Below are positions 46,824 to 56,074 of a stretch of DNA of 64,000 bases, piece after piece. How positions within the stretch are numbered: position 1 is the first letter of the stretch; every line of letters begins with the position of its first letter. This stretch comes from a virus. The DNA lies in IMG/VR virus record IMGVR_UViG_3300031669_004775, positions 19,346 to 83,345 of that record. One strand, written 5' to 3'. A program made the position numbers and the translations under genes. The notes under the pieces were generated by a model. The model worked only from the letters and a program-made list of their open reading frames with translations, did not search any database and was not told the DNA's origin.

Positions 46824-47870
46824 CTATGTCATATATTTAATTGTGCCCCAAACATAATTTCCTGGTGACACTCTTGTACCAAATTTATTAGATACACCAT
46901 CTACTCTATTACCTTCTCTCTTAAATGAGCAGTGGATCCATGGACGATTACCACCATATTCAAGTATTAACTGATCAAAATTAAATGTAGTTTTAATTAT
47001 GTTTGCAACATCATAAACTTCTTGATTTGTGTATAATGGAAATTGAATGTCAGCAGCTTGACCCCTTTCATGTTGTGAAATAGAACTACCATGCCTAAAT
47101 GCTGATGTTATAATGAAATTCTCTTTTCCATATGCTGTTGCCAGAGGTTCAAGAATGAATTGTGTCAATGCTTGTAAATTACAAACAATGTCAGAGACAC
47201 TTAAACCATGCTGTGATTTTATATAATAATGTGAGATAATAGCTTCTGTTGATAACTCTTTTAGTTGAAAATTTGTTGACAATTGATAATCAGGATCAGC
47301 TACATCTCCAATGTCAGAACAAGTAACAGTTGGAGTAGATGTATTTGATGCTGTTGAATCCTGTGCTACCTCCACGGTTGGAGAAACATCTAATTCCTGT
47401 GATTTTTCAATTTCCTGTGGTGTAGCTACCCTATCTACAACAGGAGGAAATATATTTAAACCATCGTCTGTATCTTCATCATCATCAATATTTCCATAGT
47501 CAACTTCTGTAAATTCTATAACTTGATCTTGAAATGTTATCTTCGTTGATATTGTACTTGACGATCCTGTTTCAACATTATGCTTTGACATACCTGTAAC
47601 CATTATTCCTATATTACAACCAGTTACAATATCTCCAATTCTAGCTTTTCCACGAGAACCAGTTTTAACTGTGGCACTTGCTGTTACAATTTGACCTATA
47701 TGCCCACACCATCCCTGTGTTTTTGAAGTAAGAATTGCTTGTGATAATCCACCTGATTTATTTTTGGATGCTCCAGTTAAAACTCGACCACTCATTGGAA
47801 CACACTTTGGATCGTCATGACAACAACAGATACCACTCCAGATGTCTGTTAACCTTGAACTAAATGGCAT
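46824..47870 (-). CDS. PAAR-like tail tip fused to M15 peptidase (348 aa)
   Basis: The N-terminal 100 residues are glycine- and valine-rich with repeated short strands (SGRVLTGAS, GHIGQIVTASATVKTGS, ARIGDIVTGCNIGIMVTG), as in PAAR proteins that cap the spike of contractile tails. An acidic, low-complexity linker spans about 120-200. The C-terminus is an M15/VanY-type carboxypeptidase with zinc ligands His267 and Asp274 in SQHERGQAADIQF and His313 in WIHCSF. Such a protein would open peptidoglycan cross-links as the tail tube enters the cell. It is encoded close to the spike gene, as expected. Confidence 0.75.
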   Translation of the reverse strand: MPFSSRLTDIWSGICCCHDDPKCVPMSGRVLTGASKNKSGGLSQAILTSKTQGWCGHIGQIVTASATVKTGSRGKARIGDIVTGCNIGIMVTGMSKHNVETGSSSTISTKITFQDQVIEFTEVDYGNIDDDEDTDDGLNIFPPVVDRVATPQEIEKSQELDVSPTVEVAQDSTASNTSTPTVTCSDIGDVADPDYQLSTNFQLKELSTEAIISHYYIKSQHGLSVSDIVCNLQALTQFILEPLATAYGKENFIITSAFRHGSSISQHERGQAADIQFPLYTNQEVYDVANIIKTTFNFDQLILEYGGNRPWIHCSFKREGNRVDGVSNKFGTRVSPGNYVWGTIKYMT

Positions 47871-47878
47871 AATTCTCC

Positions 47879-48442
47879 TTATGATGCATAATCTTCCAGA
47901 TATGATACAGAGTCATCAATCTTATCTTTGTTGTTTGTTAAAATGCTAATTGCTGAATTTAAATTATCTTTATAAGGAATCAGTCCATACGTTGCACCTG
48001 ATTCAAGAGGTCTTGTTAAATAGTCATTTCCAAAATCAAAATCATTAACCCAAGAAATTATTTGAGCATCGTTATCCCATCCAGTCCCCTCATATGCATA
48101 CAATACAACTTTTGTTGCAAAAGCAGGTGGTATAGGAATCGTCATATAATATATTTCCCAATCTGTTAAATTTCCTGTATCATAATCAATGCTTGCATAT
48201 GTGGCACCAAATTCTATAACAGCAGTTGGATATGTTAGCTGAAATTCTGCAAGTTTAACATCTGTTAAATATGTTGTTAAATCAGTTTCAGCTACACCAC
48301 ACATTCCATCCTCAACAGCAGCAATTTGATCGAGAAGTTCATCTCTTGTATCTTCAATTTGTGATATACTATCTGCTAAATTTTCAGATTCAGAGGCAGC
48401 ATTGGTGGCCATCTCTCTTAATTTATCAGACTCGACGCTCAT
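47879..48442 (-). CDS. baseplate-module hypothetical protein (187 aa)
   Basis: N-terminal helix rich in acidic residues and alanine (LREMATNAASESENLADSISQIEDTRDELLDQIAAVEDG), then a beta-rich region (AVIEFGATYASIDYDTGNLTDWEIYYMTI). A trimer-forming coiled coil followed by a beta domain is a common baseplate design. The start overlaps the preceding gene by four bases. No named family recognised. Confidence 0.55.
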   Translation of the reverse strand: MSVESDKLREMATNAASESENLADSISQIEDTRDELLDQIAAVEDGMCGVAETDLTTYLTDVKLAEFQLTYPTAVIEFGATYASIDYDTGNLTDWEIYYMTIPIPPAFATKVVLYAYEGTGWDNDAQIISWVNDFDFGNDYLTRPLESGATYGLIPYKDNLNSAISILTNNKDKIDDSVSYLEDYAS

Positions 48443-49182
48443 AGTAAGTTCTCCTTATAAATATCAATAGCACTTGCTATTGTCGTCTCAGCTCTATTTT
48501 TTTCTCCATCTGCTGCTGTTGTAGTTTGATCAATTTGTGTTCGCTGTGTTAATGATAATCCTGCATTATTATATAATTGACCAACGTCAAAAAGTCCATA
48601 ATTTGGATCTACTGGATTACTTACTATATTTAAGTCGGAATATGTTTGACCTAGTGCAGTTGTCATACTTGTCAATTGAGCTGGATATTCCCCACCACAA
48701 TATAATGATATACAGTTAAGTAACTTATCTAGACCCTTTAATAAATCTGATATTTTTGGTCCCCTTCCTCCCAATAAATCATTAATTAAACTTAAAATTT
48801 TTGCTATATTAAACTCTGGAACACTAGCTCCAATATTATCAAGAAAACTATTTATTTTATTGTATATTGCATCTAAAGCTCCCAACATTGCTGCAATTGG
48901 TGACAACCCACTTAAGTATTCACACTTCTCAATAAATGCCTTTAATGCCCTCATATCGCTTAATGTATCAGTGGGTATTACAAGATTTACTTGACTCCTT
49001 AAATCAGATATAGCACTATTTATTGCTGATTGTGAAGATGAGGTTAGATTATTTAAAAGAGCTTGTGCTTGATTTGCCTTGTCTCTAATTCCACCTTTGG
49101 CAGCTTGAGCTGGTGCAATCGTTCCATCAAAATCATAAACCATTTTATTACATAGCGCTCTTTCAACGGGTAGTATTGCCAT
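48439..49182 (-). CDS. baseplate-module hypothetical protein (247 aa)
   Basis: An alanine/leucine/serine-rich, helical protein (NQAQALLNNLTSSSQSAINSA, IAKILSLINDLLGGRGP) with two cysteine-bearing segments (CNKMVYDFDG, LLNCISLYCGGEYPA). Composition and place, immediately downstream of the gp5-like spike gene, suggest a baseplate or tail-tube-associated structural protein. No catalytic motif. Confidence 0.55.
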   Translation of the reverse strand: MAILPVERALCNKMVYDFDGTIAPAQAAKGGIRDKANQAQALLNNLTSSSQSAINSAISDLRSQVNLVIPTDTLSDMRALKAFIEKCEYLSGLSPIAAMLGALDAIYNKINSFLDNIGASVPEFNIAKILSLINDLLGGRGPKISDLLKGLDKLLNCISLYCGGEYPAQLTSMTTALGQTYSDLNIVSNPVDPNYGLFDVGQLYNNAGLSLTQRTQIDQTTTAADGEKNRAETTIASAIDIYKENLL

Positions 49183-50144
49183 TATGTATTACGTTCTCCT
49201 TTCGGGTCTGCTGGTGTTGGTGATGTTCCTTGAACTGCTGGTTGTGAATCTCCCGCTTGTTCATTAACAAGTGTGCCAGCATCATGGTTGATATTAATTC
49301 CAGCTTGTCTATTTATATTATATAGGGCTTGAGCGTTATGATCTCTACCAGCTAACTCCTGTATTTTATTTCCAGCAGTTGAATAGAGATCTGCAGCAGC
49401 TTTAATATTAACATCCTTACCACTAGCTTCAATTTTTATGTCTCCAGTTCTTGCTCTAATGTTCATATCTTGTTTCGCTTCAAAATATAATGAACCATCT
49501 GTTTTAATAATAATATCACTTTTAAAATACATTTGCAGTTTTTGATCATCAATGTCAATATGAATAAAATCACCTTTATAAGTTCTAATTAGAATTTTTT
49601 CTTTTCCTGATCTTTCATCTAATAAGATTGTATTCTGGTTTGCATCAATTTCATATACAGAATCTGTTCCCCCAGTTGGTGGATTTCCAGTTAATTTCTT
49701 TTTACGCCCTGTTATTTCAACCCTTTGATCATCAGGATCATCAGAGATAATAATAGTTCGACCTTTATGACTTTTAAATATTGTCCATTTATCTTCGTAA
49801 TTTGCTCCAAGTTGATTTTCAGGTAGTACTTTTGTATTTTGTAAATCAAGAGCTCCAAAATAATAAGGTCTATTTATATTACCTGTTTCAAAAAAGATCC
49901 AAACCCATGAACCTTTTTTTGGAATATAAGAGGTGCCCATATAATGACTTTCGTTATCACCTTCTGTATTTCTACCTCCAACTGGATTATTTGCAGGTCT
50001 TGCCCACAATCCCTTTTGTTTAGAAACTTCAGGCATTAAATCGGGAATCCACACTTTAACCCTGCCAAATTTTTCTGTATCTTTATTGTCAATAACCTCG
50101 GCACGATAGTTTCCGTATAGTCTTTTTGTAACACCTTCGTCCAT
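49182..50144 (-). CDS. baseplate central spike, gp5/VgrG-like (320 aa)
   Basis: The N-terminal 110 residues form an OB-type domain (GNYRAEVIDNKDTEKFGRVK, VWIPDL...GLWARPANN, YIPKKGSWVWIFFETGN, RPYYFGALD), matching gp5/VgrG N-termini. The C-terminal half is a run of short strands (IIIKTDGSLYFEAKQD, MNIRARTGDIKIEASGKDVN) typical of the trimeric beta-helix needle. Unlike T4 gp5 there is no lysozyme insert. The peptidase on the PAAR tip and the amidase could supply wall cleavage instead. It is the spike that pierces the outer membrane. Confidence 0.85.
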   Translation of the reverse strand: MDEGVTKRLYGNYRAEVIDNKDTEKFGRVKVWIPDLMPEVSKQKGLWARPANNPVGGRNTEGDNESHYMGTSYIPKKGSWVWIFFETGNINRPYYFGALDLQNTKVLPENQLGANYEDKWTIFKSHKGRTIIISDDPDDQRVEITGRKKKLTGNPPTGGTDSVYEIDANQNTILLDERSGKEKILIRTYKGDFIHIDIDDQKLQMYFKSDIIIKTDGSLYFEAKQDMNIRARTGDIKIEASGKDVNIKAAADLYSTAGNKIQELAGRDHNAQALYNINRQAGININHDAGTLVNEQAGDSQPAVQGTSPTPADPKGERNT

Positions 50145-51242
50145 TTAATTTCCTTTACTAAATAAACTTTTTACTTTCATAGTGACAGCTGATATATTTG
50201 CTTTTGCAACTGCTTTCAAAAGTTCTGCATTTTTTAATGCACGTTCAATTCTATCACGAGTAGCTGGATGTTCATCCATTGCTTCTTCAATTCGATTAAC
50301 AACCTGGCAAACTTTTCCACAACTTTGACCTTGTGTTGCTTTAATATAAGCTCGTTCTAATTTATTTAATGCAGATGCAATTTCTTTGCCATAATCAGCT
50401 TTAACAGCATAATTGTCAGCGTCATATTCATGCTTTCTGCCAAGAGTAATTTTTAAAGGGAGGGTTAAAATTGCCATCATTATGGTAAAAACTAAAAGTC
50501 CAGTTATAAGCGCTAAAGGTCCTGACGCAACTGCCGCAGCAATCGCTATTGGTGCAGCTATATAATAAAGTGGAAATTCGGTTGCCATTCTTTTAACAAT
50601 GTGTAAATCAATTGCGTGATAGACTTCATGTAAAAGAACTGCAAGAGTTTCTCTTTCATTCAGAATTTTTAGAAGACCAGATGTAATATAAACGTGTTTT
50701 CCTCCAGGCGTAAATGCATTGGGTTGCTTTTGAGGGACGACGTGAACTTGAAAATCTTTTTTAACCCCAAGATTTTTAATTATTGGGTTTAACTTATCTG
50801 TAAGTTTTTTATCAACCTTAGTTTGAGCTGCTATTTGCGCAACAAATATAAAAAAGAATATCAAGTCTTTTAAAATCAATCCTGTGGCAACAATAGCACC
50901 AAGTCCTATAGCAAACATTGGATCGTAGATATCAACTTCTTGAAGATCTGTAGTTAGTGATGTAACGACTTCACTTGAATATGGGGATTCATTATTATTG
51001 TAATCATAACTTGTAGCTGCTATAAAATATTTAACTCCTGGTTTTAAATTAAGAACTGTTTCACATTGATTTATTTCTTTATTAATAGGATTTCCAACAT
51101 CAATGGTTTGATCATATTTTCTTGATGATCTACCATAATGAATTTTATATCCAGCAAGAATAGATTCAGTATTTGGATTCCAAGCTAATTTAATAACACC
51201 ATGCTTCTCTTGTATCTGATTTAAGTATTTTTGAGTATTCAT
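50145..51242 (-). CDS. M48-family zinc metalloprotease with N-terminal FN3-like domain (365 aa)
   Basis: Residues 15-97 resemble a fibronectin type III domain (IKLAWNPNTESILAGYKIHY...GVKYFIAATSYD...ESPYSSEV). Then come a hydrophobic span (about 108-138) and an M48/HtpX-like peptidase: NAFTPGGKHVYITSGLL, VLLHEVYHAID (HEVYH at 205-209), two membrane helices (about 225-265), and GRKHEYDADNYAV with the third zinc ligand Glu. A membrane-type protease inside the baseplate operon is unusual. It may be packaged and act on host envelope proteins, or process virion proteins. Stop and start overlap the neighbours. Confidence 0.8.
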   Translation of the reverse strand: MNTQKYLNQIQEKHGVIKLAWNPNTESILAGYKIHYGRSSRKYDQTIDVGNPINKEINQCETVLNLKPGVKYFIAATSYDYNNNESPYSSEVVTSLTTDLQEVDIYDPMFAIGLGAIVATGLILKDLIFFFIFVAQIAAQTKVDKKLTDKLNPIIKNLGVKKDFQVHVVPQKQPNAFTPGGKHVYITSGLLKILNERETLAVLLHEVYHAIDLHIVKRMATEFPLYYIAAPIAIAAAVASGPLALITGLLVFTIMMAILTLPLKITLGRKHEYDADNYAVKADYGKEIASALNKLERAYIKATQGQSCGKVCQVVNRIEEAMDEHPATRDRIERALKNAELLKAVAKANISAVTMKVKSLFSKGN

Positions 51243-52135
51243 TATTTAAATAATCCCCTCATTATGTCTATTATACTATAATAAGCTCTCTCATTATATT
51301 TTGAAATAAAGGTAGGAACCACTCTGGATCCTGGTATATTGGAAGCTAATATAACAGAGAAAAATCTTGATAGATCTTCTAATGCTGCCAACATTTCAAC
51401 CTTCATGAAGGTATGGATTGTTGCTGTAAATCTTATTAGATTGATTCCAGGCATAACTTTAGTATCAGATAAGACCTGAACAAAATCATCAATTTTGGTA
51501 AAGTCATATTTTTTTAATAATTCTATTTCATTATTATACAAATAGGGAGCTGCTATAGATGCGATTTTAAATAATTGTGGTCCATTTTTATAACCAAAAA
51601 AGGCAGAATATACATAACAGGCAACTATAAATTTCAATTTTGGAATACCAGATGAATATGTTGCTAGTAACCCATATTTTCTTCCGAATAATTGAACATA
51701 CATAGATAGGAGAAAATCAATGATATGTTTGGAATAAGATTCAGATATTTTAAATTTCTTTGTGACTAATTTTGAAAATGTATATGAATAAACCAAACAG
51801 GCATATAAATCATTTGGACTTAAACTTGAAATCTCTTTCACACCAAATGGTTTTAAATTTATAATCATTCCTTTAGTTGGAGCATTATATGAAACGTGAA
51901 GAGGATATTGTTCTAGATCTACGACTTGAACTTGCTCACGTTGCTTTAAATTTGTTATTAATTTAAATATTGTATCATTTGTGAAGTGTGGTATGCTTTT
52001 TCTCTTTAGTTCTAAAAATACAAAAATATGACGTGGACTATTTTCTTCATCCATATAGTTGTTGATCATAGCGGGAGATAACTCAAGTATGTTTGGAACA
52101 TTGCTAACTAATCTAAAATTGCTTTTAATTACCAT
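51242..52135 (-). CDS. hypothetical baseplate-module protein (297 aa)
   Basis: No known motif. It is an alpha/beta protein with many aromatic residues (YKNGPQLFKIASIAAPYLYNNEIELLKKYDF) and a C-terminal segment VVPTFISKYNERAYYSIIDIMRGLF. It overlaps the protease gene by one base and follows the gp53-like gene directly, so it is probably a structural or assembly protein of the baseplate. Confidence 0.55.
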   Translation of the reverse strand: MVIKSNFRLVSNVPNILELSPAMINNYMDEENSPRHIFVFLELKRKSIPHFTNDTIFKLITNLKQREQVQVVDLEQYPLHVSYNAPTKGMIINLKPFGVKEISSLSPNDLYACLVYSYTFSKLVTKKFKISESYSKHIIDFLLSMYVQLFGRKYGLLATYSSGIPKLKFIVACYVYSAFFGYKNGPQLFKIASIAAPYLYNNEIELLKKYDFTKIDDFVQVLSDTKVMPGINLIRFTATIHTFMKVEMLAALEDLSRFFSVILASNIPGSRVVPTFISKYNERAYYSIIDIMRGLFK

Positions 52136-52537
52136 TTACCACCCCACGGACTCCAGATCTTCTATATCTTTATCTGGGTCGAAATTATCTTTTAATACAA
52201 AAGTAATAGCATTTAAATTAGGAATAATAATATTTGTTAAATAAGCAAATTCTTCAATTGTTCTTATTCCATTTACAAACATTAATAGTTTATCTAAAGC
52301 TGGAGTTCCATAATAGTCATAACTTACATAGTCAGGTCTATATTTATATCTTGAATCATCAAATGGAACTTGTTGAGAATTTTTTAGAAGATAATAGATA
52401 TTTTTTTCAAGGGTTTCTAAATTAGGATCAGGAAACGTAAAATAATTATTATCTGTTTTTAAACGATCACTTTGTTTTTCAAAATCAACAGCTGTTCTAG
52501 CTCTAGTTAAAGCTTCTTGATATATGGTTATTGCCAT
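52136..52537 (-). CDS. baseplate wedge protein, gp53-like (133 aa)
   Basis: NNYFTFPDPNLETLEKNIYY followed by YRPDYVSYDYYGTPALDKLLMFVNGI matches the pattern of T4 gp53 and relatives, in which R-P-D-x-x-(A/S)-x-x-Y-Y-G-x...L precedes a hydrophobic W/L-I-x-x-x-N. gp53 joins wedges around the hub. It is shorter than T4 gp53 (196 aa). The neighbours are spike and other structural genes, which agrees. Confidence 0.6.
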   Translation of the reverse strand: MAITIYQEALTRARTAVDFEKQSDRLKTDNNYFTFPDPNLETLEKNIYYLLKNSQQVPFDDSRYKYRPDYVSYDYYGTPALDKLLMFVNGIRTIEEFAYLTNIIIPNLNAITFVLKDNFDPDKDIEDLESVGW

Positions 52538-53142
52538 TATGAAGCAGAACCTCCTTGAGCTTGTGCAATATAGTCATCCCTACTCCAAGTACAATTATGT
52601 TCATCTATTGTCATTCTATGCTGTATTTCATCAAGATCTAATTCATCCAGATATCTTGAATAATTATCAACAAAATATCTATAGTTTCCTTTTATAAATT
52701 GATGAGGGATTGTTAAATATCCATTATGAAATTTCTCATGTATAGTTTTAACCAGACATACATAACCAATTCGATTTTCAAAATGTAATTTTATAGCTTC
52801 GGAGGCAATGTCAAAACTACAAAAATCAATATTATCTTCAATTTTCTGGTTAACCAATGCTGAAACAAGAACGAACATTGATGGAATGTGATGATGAACT
52901 TCAACTGTTACTTCAAAATTTGTTTCATTTGTAATCATACAGCAGTTTTGTTGCAGAACATCTTTAATATAACTTGTCCATAATTTATATTCAGTACATC
53001 GTCTAATCAACATTTCAGTATTTTTCACAAATTTTTTATATGATGTTTCACTATCAAAATTTCTTATACGAAGACGTAAACTAAAGGGATGATCATCGCT
53101 ATATAACTCTAATTTTTCTACGTTTGATCTAATTGTTTCCAT
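52537..53142 (-). CDS. hypothetical structural-module protein (201 aa)
   Basis: An alpha/beta protein rich in His, Tyr and Cys (RRCTEYKLWTSYIKDVLQQNCCM, VEVHHHIPSMFVLVSALVN) with an aspartate-rich C-terminus (YSRYLDELDLDEIQHRM). The stop abuts the gp53-like gene start. No domain recognised; probably a baseplate component by position. Confidence 0.55.
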   Translation of the reverse strand: METIRSNVEKLELYSDDHPFSLRLRIRNFDSETSYKKFVKNTEMLIRRCTEYKLWTSYIKDVLQQNCCMITNETNFEVTVEVHHHIPSMFVLVSALVNQKIEDNIDFCSFDIASEAIKLHFENRIGYVCLVKTIHEKFHNGYLTIPHQFIKGNYRYFVDNYSRYLDELDLDEIQHRMTIDEHNCTWSRDDYIAQAQGGSAS

Positions 53143-53157
53143 TTGATTTACCTTTTT

Positions 53158-53850
53158 TTATTCGCCAGCACCACCAAATGCTTCAGCAAGTTTAAGAAGT
53201 AACCAAAGAATACCAGTTCCTGCTAATGAAGCAATTAAAATTATTCCTGCCATATATAGATATGGTACTAACATAATTATAGTGTAGATAGTAATTGCTG
53301 TTAAACTACCTATTAGAATAACAACAGCAAGTCCCATTGCAACTTCTTTCATATCTGATGCTGATGCATTTCCTGTAGATTTTTCCTCTGCTTCTTCATA
53401 AAATTGTTGAACTTTTGAAGCAAAAAGTTTTAACTCGGTTTTAACAGCACCCATATAATTAGAGGATTTATAATGTTTAATTTTAGCTAATATAGCAACA
53501 AAATATGAAGCAACCAAAGATGTAGTTTTTGATATTCCAGGTATTGTATTTCTTAAAACTCTTAAACTCAATTCAGCACCATCTTGAATATCTGGCGAAA
53601 GTTGTTTAAAAGTTTCTAACGATTGTTTTGGTTTAATCCTTTTATAATCTAACCCATATTTCTTTACCACATCAAGAAATTTAGGAATATCTATAGAAAC
53701 TGATGTTTCATGTGTTTTTGATAACAACTGCTTTATTTTTGGTGGAGTTAGATTTGACATAAAGTCTTTAAAGGACTCATTCAAATACTGATGATCAACA
53801 GTTAAATATAAGGATTCTATATAGTCTTCGACTAAAATATCATGTTCCAT
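53158..53850 (-). CDS. hypothetical membrane protein (230 aa)
   Basis: The first 165 residues are helical and soluble; two strong transmembrane helices follow (about 166-190 MGLAVVILIGSLTAITIYTI and 195-220 YLYMAGIILIASLAGTGILW), ending in a short glycine-rich tail. Both are separated by a tight turn, as in a hairpin insertion. It could be a tail-tube/tape-measure-associated channel protein or a lysis/holin-like factor. Neither is demonstrated. Confidence 0.55.
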   Translation of the reverse strand: MEHDILVEDYIESLYLTVDHQYLNESFKDFMSNLTPPKIKQLLSKTHETSVSIDIPKFLDVVKKYGLDYKRIKPKQSLETFKQLSPDIQDGAELSLRVLRNTIPGISKTTSLVASYFVAILAKIKHYKSSNYMGAVKTELKLFASKVQQFYEEAEEKSTGNASASDMKEVAMGLAVVILIGSLTAITIYTIIMLVPYLYMAGIILIASLAGTGILWLLLKLAEAFGGAGE

Positions 53851-53851
53851 T

Positions 53852-55066
53852 TTATTGCCTCTCCTGATAATTAATTAGTTTGTTTTCCGCTTTAGATTCT
53901 CCTAATAGTTTCGAAAAACGAACTGCCTTCATTTTAAATAATGATGCATTTTGCTTTCTTATATCTTCTAAATCTTCATAAACTCCTGATTGTCCTAATG
54001 TTTTATACATCATTCTGTAACTCATCCCTTGGCATATCCCTTTAGATGCTCGCATACAAAAGTATGCAGTTTGAAGAGCATCATCAGCAATAACAAAATT
54101 TCCCCAACCTAATTTAAATAATCTATTTATTCTTCCCGTACTTCTAAGAAAGTATTCGTCAACATCATGATTTCTTTCAAGAATTACAAATGTTTCTCCT
54201 TTATGACCTGTAGTTCTATATATAATATCTTTTTTAGGATCTCCAGATACAGGACCTTTATTTACTAATCTCATTAATTTTCCAATTATTGCTCTACCAA
54301 TTCCTATACATAATGCAGTAATTCTATTAATTTTCATATCATGCATTAATAAATGAGATAATTTGGCATCTGAATGAACTCTATAAGGAACAACTTTAAT
54401 ACCAATCATTTGGGTTCCATGTCTATCTGTATGTACAGTCATCCATGTTGGTTCTATTGAAATAGATCTATCTGATCCTATTTTTACATCAACTTTAGCT
54501 CCTTGTGCTTTTTCTGTTTTCTCTTTATCTCTCTCTCTTTCTGCTTTTTCTTCTTCTCTTGCATCTCTTTTTTGATCTCTTTCTATGTCAGTTTCTGATT
54601 TTTGTCTATCTCTTCTACTTTTTTCTTTTTCTCTTCTATCTTTTTCTTTTGACGATCTAATTTTTTCTTTATCTAAATCATGTTGAGTTTGTTTACGTTC
54701 TCTCTCATCTCTTTCATCTTTCTCTTTATATGCTTCTTTTTCATCTCTTCTCTTTTGTTGTTCTTCTTCATCTCTTCTCTTTTGTTGTTCTTCTGGAGTT
54801 GGTCCTTTCCCTCGACCTGGACCTCCCCATGGTTGTTTCTCATCCTCATCCTCAACTTCATTAAGATCAATGGATTCACCAACTATTTTTTTACCTTTAA
54901 CCTTATATCTTAAACTTGGTGAACCAGGAATTGGTGTATCATTTAAAAAACTTAATAAATCGTCTTGCATATAAATTAGTATATATTGTTCTAGCATTTT
55001 TCCAATCGCAGGAAGTGTGTTCTCTGATACTGCATTTGATACTATCATTGGATATACAACAATCAT
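53852..55066 (-). CDS. protein with extreme charged repeat region (404 aa)
   Basis: Residues about 75-195 are almost entirely K, R, E, D and Q in heptad-like runs (EEQQKRRDEEEQQKRRDEKE and DRREKEKSRRDRQK), consistent with one long single alpha-helix or coiled coil. The N-terminal domain begins MIVVYPMIVSNAVSENTLPA. The C-terminal 200 residues are globular (GRAIIGKLMRLVNKGP, CMRASKGICQGMSYRMMYK) without a known motif. A structural spacer or scaffold role is plausible. GGAGGAAT precedes the start. Confidence 0.6.
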   Translation of the reverse strand: MIVVYPMIVSNAVSENTLPAIGKMLEQYILIYMQDDLLSFLNDTPIPGSPSLRYKVKGKKIVGESIDLNEVEDEDEKQPWGGPGRGKGPTPEEQQKRRDEEEQQKRRDEKEAYKEKDERDERERKQTQHDLDKEKIRSSKEKDRREKEKSRRDRQKSETDIERDQKRDAREEEKAERERDKEKTEKAQGAKVDVKIGSDRSISIEPTWMTVHTDRHGTQMIGIKVVPYRVHSDAKLSHLLMHDMKINRITALCIGIGRAIIGKLMRLVNKGPVSGDPKKDIIYRTTGHKGETFVILERNHDVDEYFLRSTGRINRLFKLGWGNFVIADDALQTAYFCMRASKGICQGMSYRMMYKTLGQSGVYEDLEDIRKQNASLFKMKAVRFSKLLGESKAENKLINYQERQ

Positions 55067-55081
55067 TTATCATTCCTCCAA

Positions 55082-56074
55082 TCATAAAAGGAAGACCGCC
55101 TCTTTTTTATTTGGTTTAACTTCTCTTGGACTATCTTTCTTTTCTGTCTTAACTTTTTTAGATTTTTTCCACGGTTGCAACACATTGTTACACTCGTCCC
55201 TTTCGCAGTATGTTTTGAATAAACACCAATGACAACCATCAGCAGTTGCTCCAATTGGATCAGGAACTTCATTTTTGTTAATGGAAGATTTGAGCGTAAT
55301 AGCTCTTTGAAGGAGGGATTTTGCAAGTGAGTCATCTAAAGGTAAATCAAAAGGAACAACCTTTTTTAAACCTCTCATAAAATACACTATGACAATTTTT
55401 TTAATTTTATATTCGTATTCTGTATTCAAGATATAAGCATATACAATTCCTTGATGATAATGTTCTGTAATATAATTCCCTTTTAATTTCTCCTCGTCTA
55501 TAGTTTTTAGTTCATATAGATAACTTTCTTGAATCCCATCAACTCTTCCTTTAACTTTAAAAATTTCACTTACTATTGTTTTTTCAGTTTCATTAAAGTT
55601 GTAAAGATCCTGAACTACATCATGAATCTCATTCCCAACTCTTTGTATTAAATACAAATATGAAAATCTAAATTTCTTTTTTAAATCTATCTGATATTTC
55701 ATTCTGTTATAGAAATTTGATCTTATGCAACTACAAATTTCTGTAACAGAAATATAAGGTCTTTCATAAGTTTGTGATTTTTTATACTCATCAATTAATT
55801 TCTGTCTCATTCTATTTTCAAATGATATAACATCAAAACCAATTGATCTATTAAGCTGCTCTGGAATCGAAGTTTGTAGTAGAGACATATAACCATCAAT
55901 TTCAGAATTCTCAATTAATTTTCTAGTCGATTCTTTAACAGCTTCTTTTTTTGATTGTTCTTTAACTTTAGATTTTATAAGATTCTTATTTTTTCGCTTT
56001 ATAGGCGTCTTGGGCAAATTTGCATCAAGATAAGATAAAAGTTTCTCGTATTCATTATTCAGCTTGATCATCAT
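55082..56074 (-). CDS. Cas4/RecB-type nuclease with iron-sulfur cysteines (330 aa)
   Basis: PD-(D/E)XK motifs: GNEIHDVVQDLY (His), VKGRVDGIQ (Asp), LYELKTIDE (E-x-K) and HYHQGIVYAYIL (Q-x3-Y). A cysteine in EICSCIRSNFYNRM near the N-terminal third and CHWCLFKTYCERDEC at the end match the four-cysteine 4Fe-4S cluster of Cas4, AddB and Dna2. The first 80 residues are a lysine-rich helical extension. It probably trims DNA ends during replication, recombination or packaging. The start overlaps the preceding gene by 20 bases. Confidence 0.78.
   Translation of the reverse strand: MMIKLNNEYEKLLSYLDANLPKTPIKRKNKNLIKSKVKEQSKKEAVKESTRKLIENSEIDGYMSLLQTSIPEQLNRSIGFDVISFENRMRQKLIDEYKKSQTYERPYISVTEICSCIRSNFYNRMKYQIDLKKKFRFSYLYLIQRVGNEIHDVVQDLYNFNETEKTIVSEIFKVKGRVDGIQESYLYELKTIDEEKLKGNYITEHYHQGIVYAYILNTEYEYKIKKIVIVYFMRGLKKVVPFDLPLDDSLAKSLLQRAITLKSSINKNEVPDPIGATADGCHWCLFKTYCERDECNNVLQPWKKSKKVKTEKKDSPREVKPNKKEAVFLL

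Noticed and set aside
54680-54913. plus-strand phenylalanine/serine-rich frame
   Set aside because: It is the complement of the K/R/E-rich repeat region; low-complexity antisense frames of this kind are expected.
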